NCBI GenBank assembly: GCA_036500765.1
Contig: DASYBM010000004.1
Coordinates: 682,001-746,000, forward strand
Source: Candidatus Sulfotelmatobacter sp.
GTDB taxonomy: Bacteria; Acidobacteriota; Terriglobia; Terriglobales; Acidobacteriaceae
Reading direction: 5' to 3'
Length of the DNA stretch: 64,000 nucleotides
Both the position numbers and the translations under genes were made by a program. Shown piece by piece: positions 1 through 8,607 of the stretch; the first letter of the stretch is position 1; each line of letters starts with the position of its first letter. The notes beneath the pieces are model-generated. The model saw only the letters and a program-made list of their open reading frames with translations, was not told the origin of the DNA and did no database searches.

Positions 1-2
1 GT

Positions 3-767
3 GTGATGGAAGCCATCACCGAAGCCAATCGCAGTACCGACGATGGCGTTAAGCAGTTCCTCTTTGCAAGCAGCGTGTCCGCTTATGGATCCGATCTGCC
101 TGCCCCTGTTACCGAGGAGTCGGCGCTCGGCGCGCATACTCTGCCGTACGCAATTCACAAGAGGCAATCCGATGAGGTTGTGCAGACACGCTCCCACGCG
201 CTGCGCGGCTGTAGCGCCTATATTTTGCGGCCCCACATTTTTGCCGGGGCCAGCGTCGAGAATTATCTGATGGGAGCGTTCCGGGGCACTCCCAACGGCA
301 AAGGCCTCCGTGCCGAGAAAATGCGCGGCGAGGGCAAACGCCTGTCCTGCATGCTTCCGCGCGGTCAGCAGTATCTCGATAACAAGATTCAATTCATTCA
401 TATCGACGACATGGCGCGGCTCATCCAGCACATCCTGCAGCGCGAACCGGAAATGCAACGCCTGACCGTGCTCAACGTGGCCGGCCGCGGCGATCCACTC
501 ACCTTCGGCCAATGCGTCGAGATGGCGCAGGCTAAACTTGTGCGCGTGCCCGGCCGGTGGGCGATGCAGCAGGTGCTGCAATTCCTATGGAAAAATAAAA
601 TTTCCGCCATTCCCCCCGAAGCAGTTCCCTATATGACCAGCGAGTACATTATGAACACGGATCGCCTCCGCCGCTTCCTCGGTCCGGAATACGAGCACGT
701 GATTCGCTACACCATCGCCGATGCATTCGCGGATTCCTTTCGCCGCGACGCGGCCGCCACGACCTGA
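3..767 (+). CDS. NAD-dependent epimerase/dehydratase family protein, 5' truncated
   Basis: C-terminal three quarters of an extended short-chain dehydrogenase/reductase; the N-terminal Rossmann glycine motif lies before the window edge. The visible part has a typical SSVSAYG active-site strand (residues 23-29 of the visible product) and the catalytic pair Tyr49-x3-Lys53 (YAIHK), followed by an RP-containing substrate loop (LRPHIFAG) and a C-terminal substrate domain. Members act in the cytoplasm on nucleotide sugars or related NAD-linked substrates; the specific substrate cannot be read from this fragment. It reads away from the upstream edge and is followed by a separate sigma factor gene 118 bp later. 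Confidence 0.85.
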   Translation: MMEAITEANRSTDDGVKQFLFASSVSAYGSDLPAPVTEESALGAHTLPYAIHKRQSDEVVQTRSHALRGCSAYILRPHIFAGASVENYLMGAFRGTPNGKGLRAEKMRGEGKRLSCMLPRGQQYLDNKIQFIHIDDMARLIQHILQREPEMQRLTVLNVAGRGDPLTFGQCVEMAQAKLVRVPGRWAMQQVLQFLWKNKISAIPPEAVPYMTSEYIMNTDRLRRFLGPEYEHVIRYTIADAFADSFRRDAAATT

Positions 768-885
768 TTCGAGTTCTCTCTTCGTCTGGCGAGCAGAGCA
801 TCCCTGATAACCCGAGTTGCGCGGTTTATACCCGCAACTATTTGCCGCCGGCGAGGGAATAAATTAGCGTGGGACAGGTTTACCT

Positions 886-1428
886 ATGAAGGTGCCGAAC
901 CAGCCCGTATCTGCCGCGAGCTTTGAAGAACTGGCCATGCCCTTATTCGACCAGCTCTACAATTTCGCGCGCTGGCTCGCCCAGGACACCGCAGAGGCCG
1001 AAGATCTGGTGCAGGAAACCTATGCCAAGGCGTTACGAGGATTCTCCTCATTTCAAGCCGGCACAAACTTCCGCGCCTGGATGTATCGAATTCTGCGAAA
1101 TTCGTTTCTGACTTCACGAACTGGGCTGAAGACGACGATCGCGCTCGGCGAGGAAATCGACGAAAGTCTCTTGCCTGCCGAGACAAATACACCGGAGAGC
1201 ATCTTGCTCGGTCAAGCTGATTGCGAAATGATGCAGCGGGCGCTGACCGATCTGCCAATTCCCTTCCGCGAGATTCTGCTGCTGTGTGAGGTGGAGGAAA
1301 TGTCGTATCACGAGATTGCGGAAACGCTGGCTGTTCCCGTCGGCACCGTGATGTCGCGCCTGTCCCGGGCACGGAAGGCACTGCGCGATTTGTTGCGGAC
1401 CAGGATCGAAGGAGGACGTCATGCCTGA
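886..1428 (+). CDS. ECF-type RNA polymerase sigma factor
   Basis: A 180-residue sigma-70 family protein with only regions 2 and 4, the hallmark of extracytoplasmic-function sigma factors. Region 2 spans about residues 15-75 (LVQETYAKAL core helix, then NFRAWMYRILRN), and region 4 about 115-172, with a helix-turn-helix (SYHEIAETLAVPVGTVMSRL). It should direct RNA polymerase to a small stress or envelope regulon. The last 8 bp overlap the next gene, whose product looks like its membrane anti-sigma partner, so the pair is translationally coupled. The 118-bp upstream gap may hold an autoregulated promoter, but no ECF consensus was recognised. Confidence 0.93.
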   Translation: MKVPNQPVSAASFEELAMPLFDQLYNFARWLAQDTAEAEDLVQETYAKALRGFSSFQAGTNFRAWMYRILRNSFLTSRTGLKTTIALGEEIDESLLPAETNTPESILLGQADCEMMQRALTDLPIPFREILLLCEVEEMSYHEIAETLAVPVGTVMSRLSRARKALRDLLRTRIEGGRHA

Positions 1429-2185
1429 TGAACACGGACCCTGTGAGCAATGGCGCGAAAAGCGGGATGCCTACGTTGACGGCGAACTCGACTCGGCTGA
1501 CGCTGCTGGGCTGGCAGCGCATATAAGGGTATGCGCAAGATGCGCCAATGACGTGCTGGAACGCGTGCAGATGAAGCGGTCCGTTCAATTGGCTGGGAAG
1601 CGCTTCGCCCCGAGCGCGGAATTCCGGAATCGAATTTCGAAAAATGTCGCCGTGAGACCGGCCCGGAAAAGCGCGTGGCTCTCGATCGTCGCTGTGCCGG
1701 CGCTCTCGGTGATCATTCTCTCGGCCGGAGTGAATCTTTATGCGCGGAAGCAAAGCGAACATCGGCAGCTTGTGTATAGCGAACTCGCCGACCTGCATGT
1801 CGCCGCTCTGGCCGGCGCGTCGCCGGTTGACGTCGTTTCCAGCGACCGCCACACGGTAAAGCCGTGGTTTCAGGGAAGGATTCCTTTCACCTTCAATTTG
1901 CCGGAGTTGCAGGGATCGGAGTTCACGTTGCTCGGAGGGCGCGTGACGTATCTTGCCCAGACTCCGGGCGCGCATTTGATTTATCAGCTGCGCAAGCATG
2001 AGATTTCGGTTTTTATTTTTCAGGATCGCGGCGAGCCAACCGCTGATTTGCCCGCTGGGACTTTGCACACACTGTCTTTTAATGCGGAGAACTGGCGGCA
2101 GAACGGTTTGCGATATTTTGTGCTGGGGGAGGTCGGCGCGGCAGATATTAAGGCCTTGAGCAAATTGCTCCGGGATGCGGCGTAG
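1421..2185 (+). CDS. Zinc-finger transmembrane anti-sigma factor
   Basis: 254 residues. Near the N terminus is the zinc-binding anti-sigma motif His34-x3-Cys38-x2-Cys41 (HIRVCARC), as in ZAS/zf-HC2 proteins. One transmembrane helix follows at about residues 86-106, then a probable periplasmic domain of unknown fold to the end. In this family the N-terminal domain holds the sigma factor inactive until a signal releases it. Start ATG overlaps the sigma gene by 8 bp, which supports functional pairing. The signal sensed by the periplasmic domain is not evident. Confidence 0.9.
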   Translation: MPDEHGPCEQWREKRDAYVDGELDSADAAGLAAHIRVCARCANDVLERVQMKRSVQLAGKRFAPSAEFRNRISKNVAVRPARKSAWLSIVAVPALSVIILSAGVNLYARKQSEHRQLVYSELADLHVAALAGASPVDVVSSDRHTVKPWFQGRIPFTFNLPELQGSEFTLLGGRVTYLAQTPGAHLIYQLRKHEISVFIFQDRGEPTADLPAGTLHTLSFNAENWRQNGLRYFVLGEVGAADIKALSKLLRDAA

Positions 2186-2278
2186 CCCGGTTCAAAGTTC
2201 GCAGAGCAGTTGGAACCGATTCCGCTCGGCTTCGCATTCGGGGAGCAGCCGAGGACGGCTGTCGCTACGTGGGCAGGG

Positions 2279-3064
2279 TTACTTCCTTGCTCGATACAGG
2301 CCCGCGATTCCCAGTGTGTACGGCGTCCATGTGGGTTCCACCAGACCCGCGCGTTTCATCCGATCCACCATTTCCTCCGGCGGTGGAAAGCGCTCAACCG
2401 ACGCGGGAAGATAAGCATACGGGCCGCGGACGCCAGAAATCATTGTGCCTAGTCGGGGCAGCACTTGCTTGAAATAAATTCGATAGACTGCGCCTATCAA
2501 TCCGTTGGGCTCGCCGAAATCGAGAATGCCGCACTCGCCTCCGGGCCGCAGCACGCGCACGATTTCACTCAATCCCGCGTCGTAGTCGGCGAGATTGCGA
2601 AAGCCGAAAGCCGAGGTCACGAGATCGAAATGCGCGCTGGGAAACGGCAGATTAAGAGCGTCGGCTTCGATCCAATGCGGCATCGGGCTACTCGACGACT
2701 TGTGCGCGGTTGACTTCGCCGTGGCCCGCTGCAACATAGCGTGGGAAAAATCCGCGCCCAAAATCTCCGCAGACGACCGCTCTGCTTGCCGCCGTAGTGC
2801 AAACGCCATGTCCCCAGTTCCGCAGCACAGGTCAAGAATCCGCGCGCCGGGTCGATTCAAGATGTCGCGAAAGACGCGCGACGCGCGACGCCACCACATA
2901 CGGTCGATGTTGAACGACAATACGTGGTTCAGCAGGTCATAGCGCGGAGCGATCGAGGTGAACATCTCGCGCACCGCGGTCGCGGCGGCGCGGGGATCGC
3001 TTGCCCCCTCCGGAGCTGCCCCCACTATGGTTACCTTGTTGATTCCCTGCTCCATGACCGCCAT
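2279..3064 (-). CDS. ubiE: Demethylmenaquinone/2-polyprenyl-1,4-benzoquinol methyltransferase
   Basis: 261-residue class I SAM-dependent methyltransferase of the UbiE/MenG family, which carries out the final C-methylation of menaquinone (or ubiquinone) at the membrane. Seen: a RYDLLNHVLSF stretch near residue 41, SAM motif I ILDLCCGTGD around residues 76-85, and the family signature EIVRVLRPGG followed by LDFGEP. Length is close to the family norm. Last gene of an aroB-DinB-ubiE run: only 9 bp separate it from the DinB gene upstream. In a likely menaquinone-using acidobacterium menG may be the better name. An alternative start is the ATG at 3055. Confidence 0.93.
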   Translation of the reverse strand: MAVMEQGINKVTIVGAAPEGASDPRAAATAVREMFTSIAPRYDLLNHVLSFNIDRMWWRRASRVFRDILNRPGARILDLCCGTGDMAFALRRQAERSSAEILGADFSHAMLQRATAKSTAHKSSSSPMPHWIEADALNLPFPSAHFDLVTSAFGFRNLADYDAGLSEIVRVLRPGGECGILDFGEPNGLIGAVYRIYFKQVLPRLGTMISGVRGPYAYLPASVERFPPPEEMVDRMKRAGLVEPTWTPYTLGIAGLYRARK

Positions 3065-3073
3065 TACTATGGC

Positions 3074-3607
3074 CTACTTCCGCGTTCTCTTCGGTCGAGA
3101 CGTGAGTTGCGAGACAATGCCCTCGATCTGCCGCACATGGTTCGTATCGTGCCCGGCGAACATGCGCGTCATGTGCGCGATGGTTTCCTTTCCGCGCTCC
3201 AGATGCATCCCAAACTTGTCCCAGTCTTCCGGGCGAAGAGCCTTCAGCATTGCGAGGTTATTCTCGCGGAGTACGCGGAAAACTTCGACCGAGTTTCTTG
3301 CGTCGCGCTTGGCATATTGAAAGGCCGCGGCCCATGCGTCCTGATCGAAAGGATGAACCTCGGTTCCGCTGGCTCCAACGATCAAACGCATACGCCAACT
3401 GCCGGCAATCTCCGCGTCCGCCAGATGGGCCAGGATTTCGGCAATCGACCATTTCCCCGGCTCCGGCTTCCACTTCAGTTGTTTGGCACTCAACCCGCGA
3501 ATTAGTTTCTTGAGCCTGGCCGGCGTTGCCTGTTGAACAGTGAGCGCCTCTCGTCCGTCGACGTTGCTCAAGATTCGTTGCGTGTATTGCTGCGCGGTTT
3601 CTTGCAT
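3074..3607 (-). CDS. DinB family protein
   Basis: 177-residue protein of the DinB/YfiT four-helix-bundle superfamily, metal-binding proteins often involved in thiol transfer or of unknown role. Visible signs are the WSIAEILAHLADAEI helix and a late His-containing helix (HMTRMFAGHDTNHVRQIEG), giving the usual spaced histidines for a metal site. The chosen ATG at 3607 has an AGGAG eight bases upstream. A closer ATG at 3613 overlaps the aroB stop codon as ATGA but would leave only two bases after the Shine-Dalgarno. It sits between aroB and ubiE on the same strand, probably in one transcript. Confidence 0.85.
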   Translation of the reverse strand: MQETAQQYTQRILSNVDGREALTVQQATPARLKKLIRGLSAKQLKWKPEPGKWSIAEILAHLADAEIAGSWRMRLIVGASGTEVHPFDQDAWAAAFQYAKRDARNSVEVFRVLRENNLAMLKALRPEDWDKFGMHLERGKETIAHMTRMFAGHDTNHVRQIEGIVSQLTSRPKRTRK

Positions 3608-3609
3608 TT

Positions 3610-4737
3610 TCATTTCTCCTTCGATTTCGCCCAAACCCAGCCGCCCCGCGACAGGCGCCGCAATTCTTCCACTGCATCGACGACAGCTGCAGACGGCACG
3701 TCGCTGGCGACTTCCACCTTGCCGATCTCCCGCGGCAGAATGAAGTGCACGACTCCATTCTGCGTTTTCTTGTCAGACTGCAGCCGCGCCAGAATCTTCC
3801 GCGAGCTGACATTCACTTCCGGCAGCCGCCCGAGGCTCAACACCGCGTCCGCAATGCGCCCCGCAGTTACGCTGTCGGTGCGGCCGACGCTGAGCGCAAT
3901 ATTGGTGGCAGCGATCATCCCCCAGGCGACGGCCTCGCCATGAAGCAGTCTCCGATAGCCGGTTTCAGCCTCCAGCGCGTGGCCGATCGTGTGCCCAAGA
4001 TTCAGCACGCGCCGCAGGCCCTCTTCGCGCTCGTCTGCGGATACCACTTCGGCTTTCAGCTTTACCGATTGCGCGATCAGCCACTCCAATTCGATCGCAT
4101 CGCGCTTCAGAATGCGCGCTCGATTCTGCTCGAAGCGCAGAAATAGTTCGACGTTTCCGATCACGCCACACTTGAGCGCCTCATAAAGTCCGGCGCGAAA
4201 TTCGCGATCGGGCAAAGTCTTCAGCACCGTGGGATCGATCAGCACAACCCGCGGATGGTGAAACGTTCCCACCATATTTTTTCCGGCCACCAGATTGACC
4301 GCGGTTTTTCCGCCGATGGAAGCGTCCACCTGCGCCAGCACAGTCGTCGGAATCTGCACCAATTCGATTCCACGCATGTAGAGGGAAGCCAGCAATCCGG
4401 CGACATCACCCACCACTCCGCCGCCGAGCGCGATCACCACCGCCTTGCGGTCGGCGCCCAGTCGCGCCAGTTTGTCGGCGAGAGCTTCCACGGTCGCCAG
4501 GCGCTTGGTCGGCTCGCCATCCGGCATGGGAATTACCTGCGGGGCAAAACCGCTGGACCTCAGAGAACTCACCAGTTTCGATCCCCAACGCTTGCGCACC
4601 GGAGGCACAGTGACCACAAAAATGCGGCTCGCCTGCGGCAACAGTTCGCTCAACACCGACCCCGCCCGGGTGAGCAGGCCGTTCTCAATCCAGGCCTGAT
4701 AGGGCCTCGGAAGCACGTGGATAGTCGCTTGCGCCAT
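3610..4737 (-). CDS. aroB: 3-dehydroquinate synthase
   Basis: 375-residue enzyme of the shikimate pathway that converts DAHP to 3-dehydroquinate using NAD and a divalent metal in the cytoplasm. Signature pieces are all present: GGGVVGDVAG, the substrate loop QIPTTVLAQVDASIGGKTAVN-type segment, EALKCGVIG, and metal-binding LNLGHTIGHALE and HGEAVAWGM. The reading frame stays open 93 bp upstream, but conserved sequence starts at MAQATIHVLP, so 4737 is chosen. A TATTAT box lies 8 bp before this ATG with no ribosome-binding site, suggesting a leaderless message. First gene of the aroB-DinB-ubiE group. Confidence 0.96.
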   Translation of the reverse strand: MAQATIHVLPRPYQAWIENGLLTRAGSVLSELLPQASRIFVVTVPPVRKRWGSKLVSSLRSSGFAPQVIPMPDGEPTKRLATVEALADKLARLGADRKAVVIALGGGVVGDVAGLLASLYMRGIELVQIPTTVLAQVDASIGGKTAVNLVAGKNMVGTFHHPRVVLIDPTVLKTLPDREFRAGLYEALKCGVIGNVELFLRFEQNRARILKRDAIELEWLIAQSVKLKAEVVSADEREEGLRRVLNLGHTIGHALEAETGYRRLLHGEAVAWGMIAATNIALSVGRTDSVTAGRIADAVLSLGRLPEVNVSSRKILARLQSDKKTQNGVVHFILPREIGKVEVASDVPSAAVVDAVEELRRLSRGGWVWAKSKEK

Positions 4738-4801
4738 GCGGTTCAATAATAGCGTATGCACCGGAAAAGCCCCTGATCGCCGCGTCTGCCGGAAAAACCT
4801 T

Positions 4802-5728
4802 TTACCTTTTTCGGGCCGATGGAATAGCAACCGACATCGCGATCGAGAGCAGAATTATCCCCGCGACAACGCCTAGAGTCGTGGTAACCGGCACCGTAAA
4901 ATACTCCGCCGCCAGCATCTTCGCGCCTACCAGAATCAGCACCAGCGCCAATCCGTAATGCAGAAAGCGAAAAACCTTCATCAGTCCCGAGACGGCGAAG
5001 TACATAGAGCGCAAACCCAGAATCGCAAAGACATTTGACGTATAGACGATGAAAGCGTTAAGCGTGACTGCAAGTACCGCGGGGATCGAGTCGACGGCAA
5101 ACAGCACGTCAGTGGTTTCGATTACCAGCAGCACCAGCAGCAGCGGAGTCGCGTAGAGACGCGAGTGATCCTGCGGGTTGCGGACAAAGAATTTTCCCCC
5201 GCGATAGTCGCTGGTCACCGGCATGATGCGGCGCAGCGCTTTCACCACCGGATTCCTTGCAGGATCGACCTTGTGATCCCCCATCGCCAGGAACCGAATT
5301 CCGCTGATAATAAGCAGGCCCCCAAAAATGTAAAGCACCCAATGAAAGCGGGAAATGAGCCCGACCCCAGCGACGATAAAAATGCCGCGCATAACCAGCG
5401 CACCCAGAATGCCCCAGAACAAAACGCGATGCTGCTGCTCCTCTCGAACCGCGAAAAAGTTGAAGATCAGAAGAAAGACGAAAAGATTATCGGCACTGAG
5501 AGAAATCTCCAGCACATAGCCCGTGACGAACTCCAGCGCGGCCTGGTGCCCCTGCCAGAAATACAAAAGTGCGCCGAACGCCGCGGCCAGCACTAGGTAG
5601 ACAACGCTCCAGCACAACGCGTTGCGAAAACTGATGACTCGGCCCGCCCGATGAAAAACGCGCAGATCGAGCACCAGCATGCCCAGCGCGAAAAGATTGA
5701 AGAGGATCCAGAAATAGAGCAATGGCAT
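4802..5728 (-). CDS. TerC family integral membrane protein
   Basis: 308 residues with about nine hydrophobic helices. The TerC signature is clear: an acidic EISLSADNLFVFLLIF helix near residue 95 and a second acidic helix ETTDVLFAVDSIPAVLAVT near residue 200. TerC/Alx proteins sit in the inner membrane and are linked to tellurium resistance or, in better studied members, manganese export coupled to exported metalloproteins. No yybP-ykoY-type manganese riboswitch was recognised upstream. Its neighbours (aroB, M28 peptidases) do not point to a partner gene. The stop lies 64 bp before the aroB start. Confidence 0.92.
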   Translation of the reverse strand: MPLLYFWILFNLFALGMLVLDLRVFHRAGRVISFRNALCWSVVYLVLAAAFGALLYFWQGHQAALEFVTGYVLEISLSADNLFVFLLIFNFFAVREEQQHRVLFWGILGALVMRGIFIVAGVGLISRFHWVLYIFGGLLIISGIRFLAMGDHKVDPARNPVVKALRRIMPVTSDYRGGKFFVRNPQDHSRLYATPLLLVLLVIETTDVLFAVDSIPAVLAVTLNAFIVYTSNVFAILGLRSMYFAVSGLMKVFRFLHYGLALVLILVGAKMLAAEYFTVPVTTTLGVVAGIILLSIAMSVAIPSARKR

Positions 5729-5739
5729 TCCTGGCGTCA

Positions 5740-5850
5740 GGCTTCCGGCTCTCGGGCTTCCGGATGTCCTTATTGAGAGAACGTTCTAGATTACCAATAC
5801 AGTAGGCGCCCAGACGGGCTGCGGAAGGCGGAAGCCCGAGGCCGGAAGCC
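5740..5850. repeat. Intergenic inverted repeat
   Basis: Two near-complementary arms, 5740-5762 and 5829-5850, each a variant of GGCTTCCGGCCTCGGGCTTC, separated by about 66 bp. They fill most of the 126-bp gap between the TerC gene and the M28 peptidase gene. Each arm carries the CTTCCG word twice. This could fold into a long hairpin in transcripts from either side. No coding potential was seen. Confidence 0.6.
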
Positions 5851-5854
5851 GCAT

Positions 5855-7387
5855 TTACTTCTGCCTTCCCCGCTGTCCGCTGGCCCAGTCATCCCAAATG
5901 CCGAAGGCCTTGAACATCCCCACGCTTTTAGTGTCGCGCATGGTCTGCTCAATCTGATCGTGGGTGAGGCGCGGACCGATCTTCGCATATAGATCTGCCA
6001 ACTCAGTGCTGAGGGCGGCAGCCTCCGCTACGTTCTTCTTCAATTGCGCAAAATCAACTTTGTCATAAGTGTCGGAGACGGCGTGATAGTTTTCCAGATA
6101 GTTGGCTTCCTCCTGATCGGCGACGAACGTGGGCACGCCCTCCATCATGAAATCAAAGTGGTCAGTTCCCCACTCCATGTCGGGCTTCACCTCTTTCGTG
6201 CCAAATTGCGCCAGTGGCCCCATCAGCTCTTTCGCAGCGGCGACGGTATCTTTGCGCCCCACGGAAAATCCGGTAGTCTTTCCCGTGCCGGAATCGTAAA
6301 TAATTACTCCCGCCGCTTTGTCGAGTTCAGCGCGATGGTTGTAGGCATACAGATGCGAGCCGATGAGCCCTTCCTCTTCGCCGGAGAAAAGAATAAAGCG
6401 AATGGTGCGCCGCGGCTTCACGCCCGAGGCCTTGATGGCCCGCAGCGCATCGATCACCAGTGCGGCGTTGCACCCATTATCCAGCGCGCCCGTCCCCAAT
6501 TCCCACGAATCGAGATGCGCGCCCAGGATTACGAACTCGTCGGGCTTTTCGCTGCCGCGGATTTCCGCCACCACATTCGATGACTTGATTGGCCCGCCAA
6601 TCTGATTGGGAATGGAGAGGTCGCCCCATACCAGATTTCCCGCGGCCAGCAGGCGTGCGATTCGCTCGCCGTCCTCGCGGGCAACGATCACCATCGGCAG
6701 GCGGTCAATTTCTCCTGCTGACGAATTCGTGTGCCGGTAGAGGATGTCGTGCTCGCGCGTCGCCATGAAGGCGACCGCCTTCGCCTTGCCCTTTACCGCG
6801 AGATCGACTACCGGTAGCGCTTTCTCGTACTCCGCAAACAGATCGTCCCAGGTTTTCAACACGACGGTATGAACCAGAATGATCTTGCCGGAGATGTCTC
6901 CCGCTTTCGCGAAATCCGCAGTCGCGCCATCGCCGACATCGACGATCGGCACGTGCTTCACCGGAGCCAGCGCGGGAGCCCACGCCACCGAAACCGCCCG
7001 CACGCGAAACGGCGACAGTACCGTTCCGCCGCCCACCTTCGCGGGATCGACCTGGTAGGCAGTAGTCGCGGTCATTTCCGTGGCGCCCTCCGTCCAGGAT
7101 GCCGGAATGGTGAAACCTTCGGTATGAACGCTGTCAGCGCCGGCGGCTGTGAACGCTTGCACGCCCCAGTTAATTGCGTGTTGCATTGCCGGAGTTCCCG
7201 GAACGCGGCCGCCAATCTCATCGGTCAGGCGATGCAGATTCACTTCCAGCGGCGACGGCTGAAGCGCGGCCTGAATCACCCGATTAACATCACTCGGCTC
7301 AGCAGGAGTGGCAGCGAGACATTGAAAGCACAAGATGCATGCAGAAAAAAATACCAGGGCCTTGGCAGTTCGCATAAGTGGGTGCAT
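5855..7387 (-). CDS. Exported M28 family zinc metallopeptidase (PA-domain type)
   Basis: 510-residue aminopeptidase-like protein. A signal peptide is visible at the N terminus (MRTAKALVFFSACILC). The zinc-binding elements of family M28 follow in order: AHLDSWELGTGALDNG (His and bridging Asp), FSGEEEGLIG (catalytic Glu and Glu ligand), YDSGTG, and WGTDHFDFM near the C terminus. The insert at about 130-260 fits a protease-associated domain. It probably trims peptides in the periplasm or outside. The start at 7387 is chosen for the signal peptide; 7375 is possible. It lies downstream of tatA-tatC and another M28 gene on the same strand. Confidence 0.9.
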   Translation of the reverse strand: MHPLMRTAKALVFFSACILCFQCLAATPAEPSDVNRVIQAALQPSPLEVNLHRLTDEIGGRVPGTPAMQHAINWGVQAFTAAGADSVHTEGFTIPASWTEGATEMTATTAYQVDPAKVGGGTVLSPFRVRAVSVAWAPALAPVKHVPIVDVGDGATADFAKAGDISGKIILVHTVVLKTWDDLFAEYEKALPVVDLAVKGKAKAVAFMATREHDILYRHTNSSAGEIDRLPMVIVAREDGERIARLLAAGNLVWGDLSIPNQIGGPIKSSNVVAEIRGSEKPDEFVILGAHLDSWELGTGALDNGCNAALVIDALRAIKASGVKPRRTIRFILFSGEEEGLIGSHLYAYNHRAELDKAAGVIIYDSGTGKTTGFSVGRKDTVAAAKELMGPLAQFGTKEVKPDMEWGTDHFDFMMEGVPTFVADQEEANYLENYHAVSDTYDKVDFAQLKKNVAEAAALSTELADLYAKIGPRLTHDQIEQTMRDTKSVGMFKAFGIWDDWASGQRGRQK

Positions 7388-7451
7388 TAGAAATGAATTT
7401 CCAGAAAAGCGCAAAAATAGCGAGCAATGGAGCTTACGCAAACAGCCTTTG

Positions 7452-7534
7452 ACCGCAAAGATCGCTGCGCCACGGACGCAAAGAAAGCCAAGATTTTCCC
7501 CGCGACTTTGCGTTTCCTTCGCGATCTTTGCGGT
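7452..7534. repeat. Intergenic inverted repeat (CAAAGATCGC type)
   Basis: Perfect 14-bp arms ACCGCAAAGATCGC (7452-7465) and its complement (7521-7534), with further partial pairing of GACGCAAAG inside. It lies between the two M28 genes. Similar degenerate sequences rich in GCAAAGG/CCTTTGCG or CACGAAGG occur at about 17756, 21520, 53925 and 63283, so it belongs to a dispersed repeat group. Confidence 0.6.
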
Positions 7535-7557
7535 TAAGTTTGACGCTGGCGCCGCAG

Positions 7558-8607
7558 TTATTTCGGCGGCAGCGGTTCCATGCTGTCGAGAATGCGGACG
7601 GTTTCCAGAATTACTGTGCCGACGATTTCCAGGCTCTTAGGACTCAGCTTGTCGATCGTATCCTGCGTAGTGTGCCAGAAAACGTTGTTGTAGCCATACT
7701 GAAAATCGATGAGGTCAGCGCTCGGAACGCCGCGCTTCACAAAAGGCACGTGGTCGTCGCCAACCTGGTTGTTGCGCGTGAAGAAGTGCGATTGATAGCC
7801 CGCGCGGGTCGCCGCTTCGTACACGACATTTTCCAGCCACGGAGTTGAATTGGAGTCGCGTTCCACGCTGAGGTCGGCGTCGCCGATCATATCGGCCAAC
7901 AGAAATGCTTTGACTTTTTTCAAAGTTCCGTCAGCCTGCCACTTCTCGGCCAAATGGGTAATGCCGTAGAGACTGTCTTGATCGAAAGGCATTACCTGAG
8001 GCAAGCCGCCGGAACCGTCCGGTTTCATCGCCTCTTCCGCGTCGTCCCACACCAGCCAGACGCTGTAGCCGTCGCGCGGTTTGCCGCGCAACTGGTTGGC
8101 GAGTTCAAGCAGCAAAGCACTCGACGACGCGCCGTCGTTCGCTCCAACGTACGAAGTATTGCGCAACGGATAATTCGTATCGTAATGGCTGGCCACTACG
8201 ATGATGCCGTCCTTGTTGCCGGGAAACTTGGCGATGATATTGTGGACGGGAAATTTTCCTTCCGGCGTATCGGCCGTGAAAAGATCGTCTTCCACCTGAT
8301 CGCCCTTCAAGCGCGACGCTATATATTCCTCAACCTTCTTATGATTGGCGCTCCCCAGCGGCCGCGGTCCGAATCTCACGATGTCTTTCACATATTGCAT
8401 GGCGCGATCGCCATCGAATTTAGGCGGAGGCCCCGAATCCGGTGGAAGATTCAAGGGCGACGTACGAGCGTCCTGAATATTCTGCGCATCTGCGGTCGGA
8501 GCGTGGCTGCTGGCGGTTTCCTTGTCGCGATCGCAGGCGAGTACCACAGCCAGGCCTATCAGCACGATCCACCGCAAAGTTGTTCTGTCCCTCCTGCTGA
8601 GCTTCAT
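7558..8607 (-). CDS. M28 family metallopeptidase, lipoprotein, glutaminyl-cyclase-like
   Basis: 349 residues. The N terminus reads as a lipoprotein signal (basic MKLSRRDR, hydrophobic stretch, VVLAC with Cys near residue 23). Zinc-site motifs: ASHYDTN, GANDGASSSALLLELA, VWDDAEEAM, an Asp in ADMIGDADLS, and the late FWHTTQDTID. The order and the final HTTQDT resemble the M28 branch that includes glutaminyl-peptide cyclotransferases, so it may cyclise N-terminal Gln or act as an aminopeptidase. Its ATG overlaps the tatC stop codon (ATGA at 8607-8604), indicating translational coupling. Confidence 0.88.
   Translation of the reverse strand: MKLSRRDRTTLRWIVLIGLAVVLACDRDKETASSHAPTADAQNIQDARTSPLNLPPDSGPPPKFDGDRAMQYVKDIVRFGPRPLGSANHKKVEEYIASRLKGDQVEDDLFTADTPEGKFPVHNIIAKFPGNKDGIIVVASHYDTNYPLRNTSYVGANDGASSSALLLELANQLRGKPRDGYSVWLVWDDAEEAMKPDGSGGLPQVMPFDQDSLYGITHLAEKWQADGTLKKVKAFLLADMIGDADLSVERDSNSTPWLENVVYEAATRAGYQSHFFTRNNQVGDDHVPFVKRGVPSADLIDFQYGYNNVFWHTTQDTIDKLSPKSLEIVGTVILETVRILDSMEPLPPK

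Noticed and set aside
884..2068. 394-codon open frame on the minus strand over the sigma/anti-sigma genes
   Set aside because: It is antisense to two well-supported genes, its translation is Arg/Ser-rich with no domain signs.
3613..3634. Earlier starts for the DinB gene at 3613 and 3634
   Set aside because: Both overlap aroB, and only 3607 has a properly spaced AGGAG.
5729..5854. Manganese riboswitch (yybP-ykoY) upstream of the TerC gene
   Set aside because: No matching core sequence was seen; the gap is filled by an unrelated inverted repeat.
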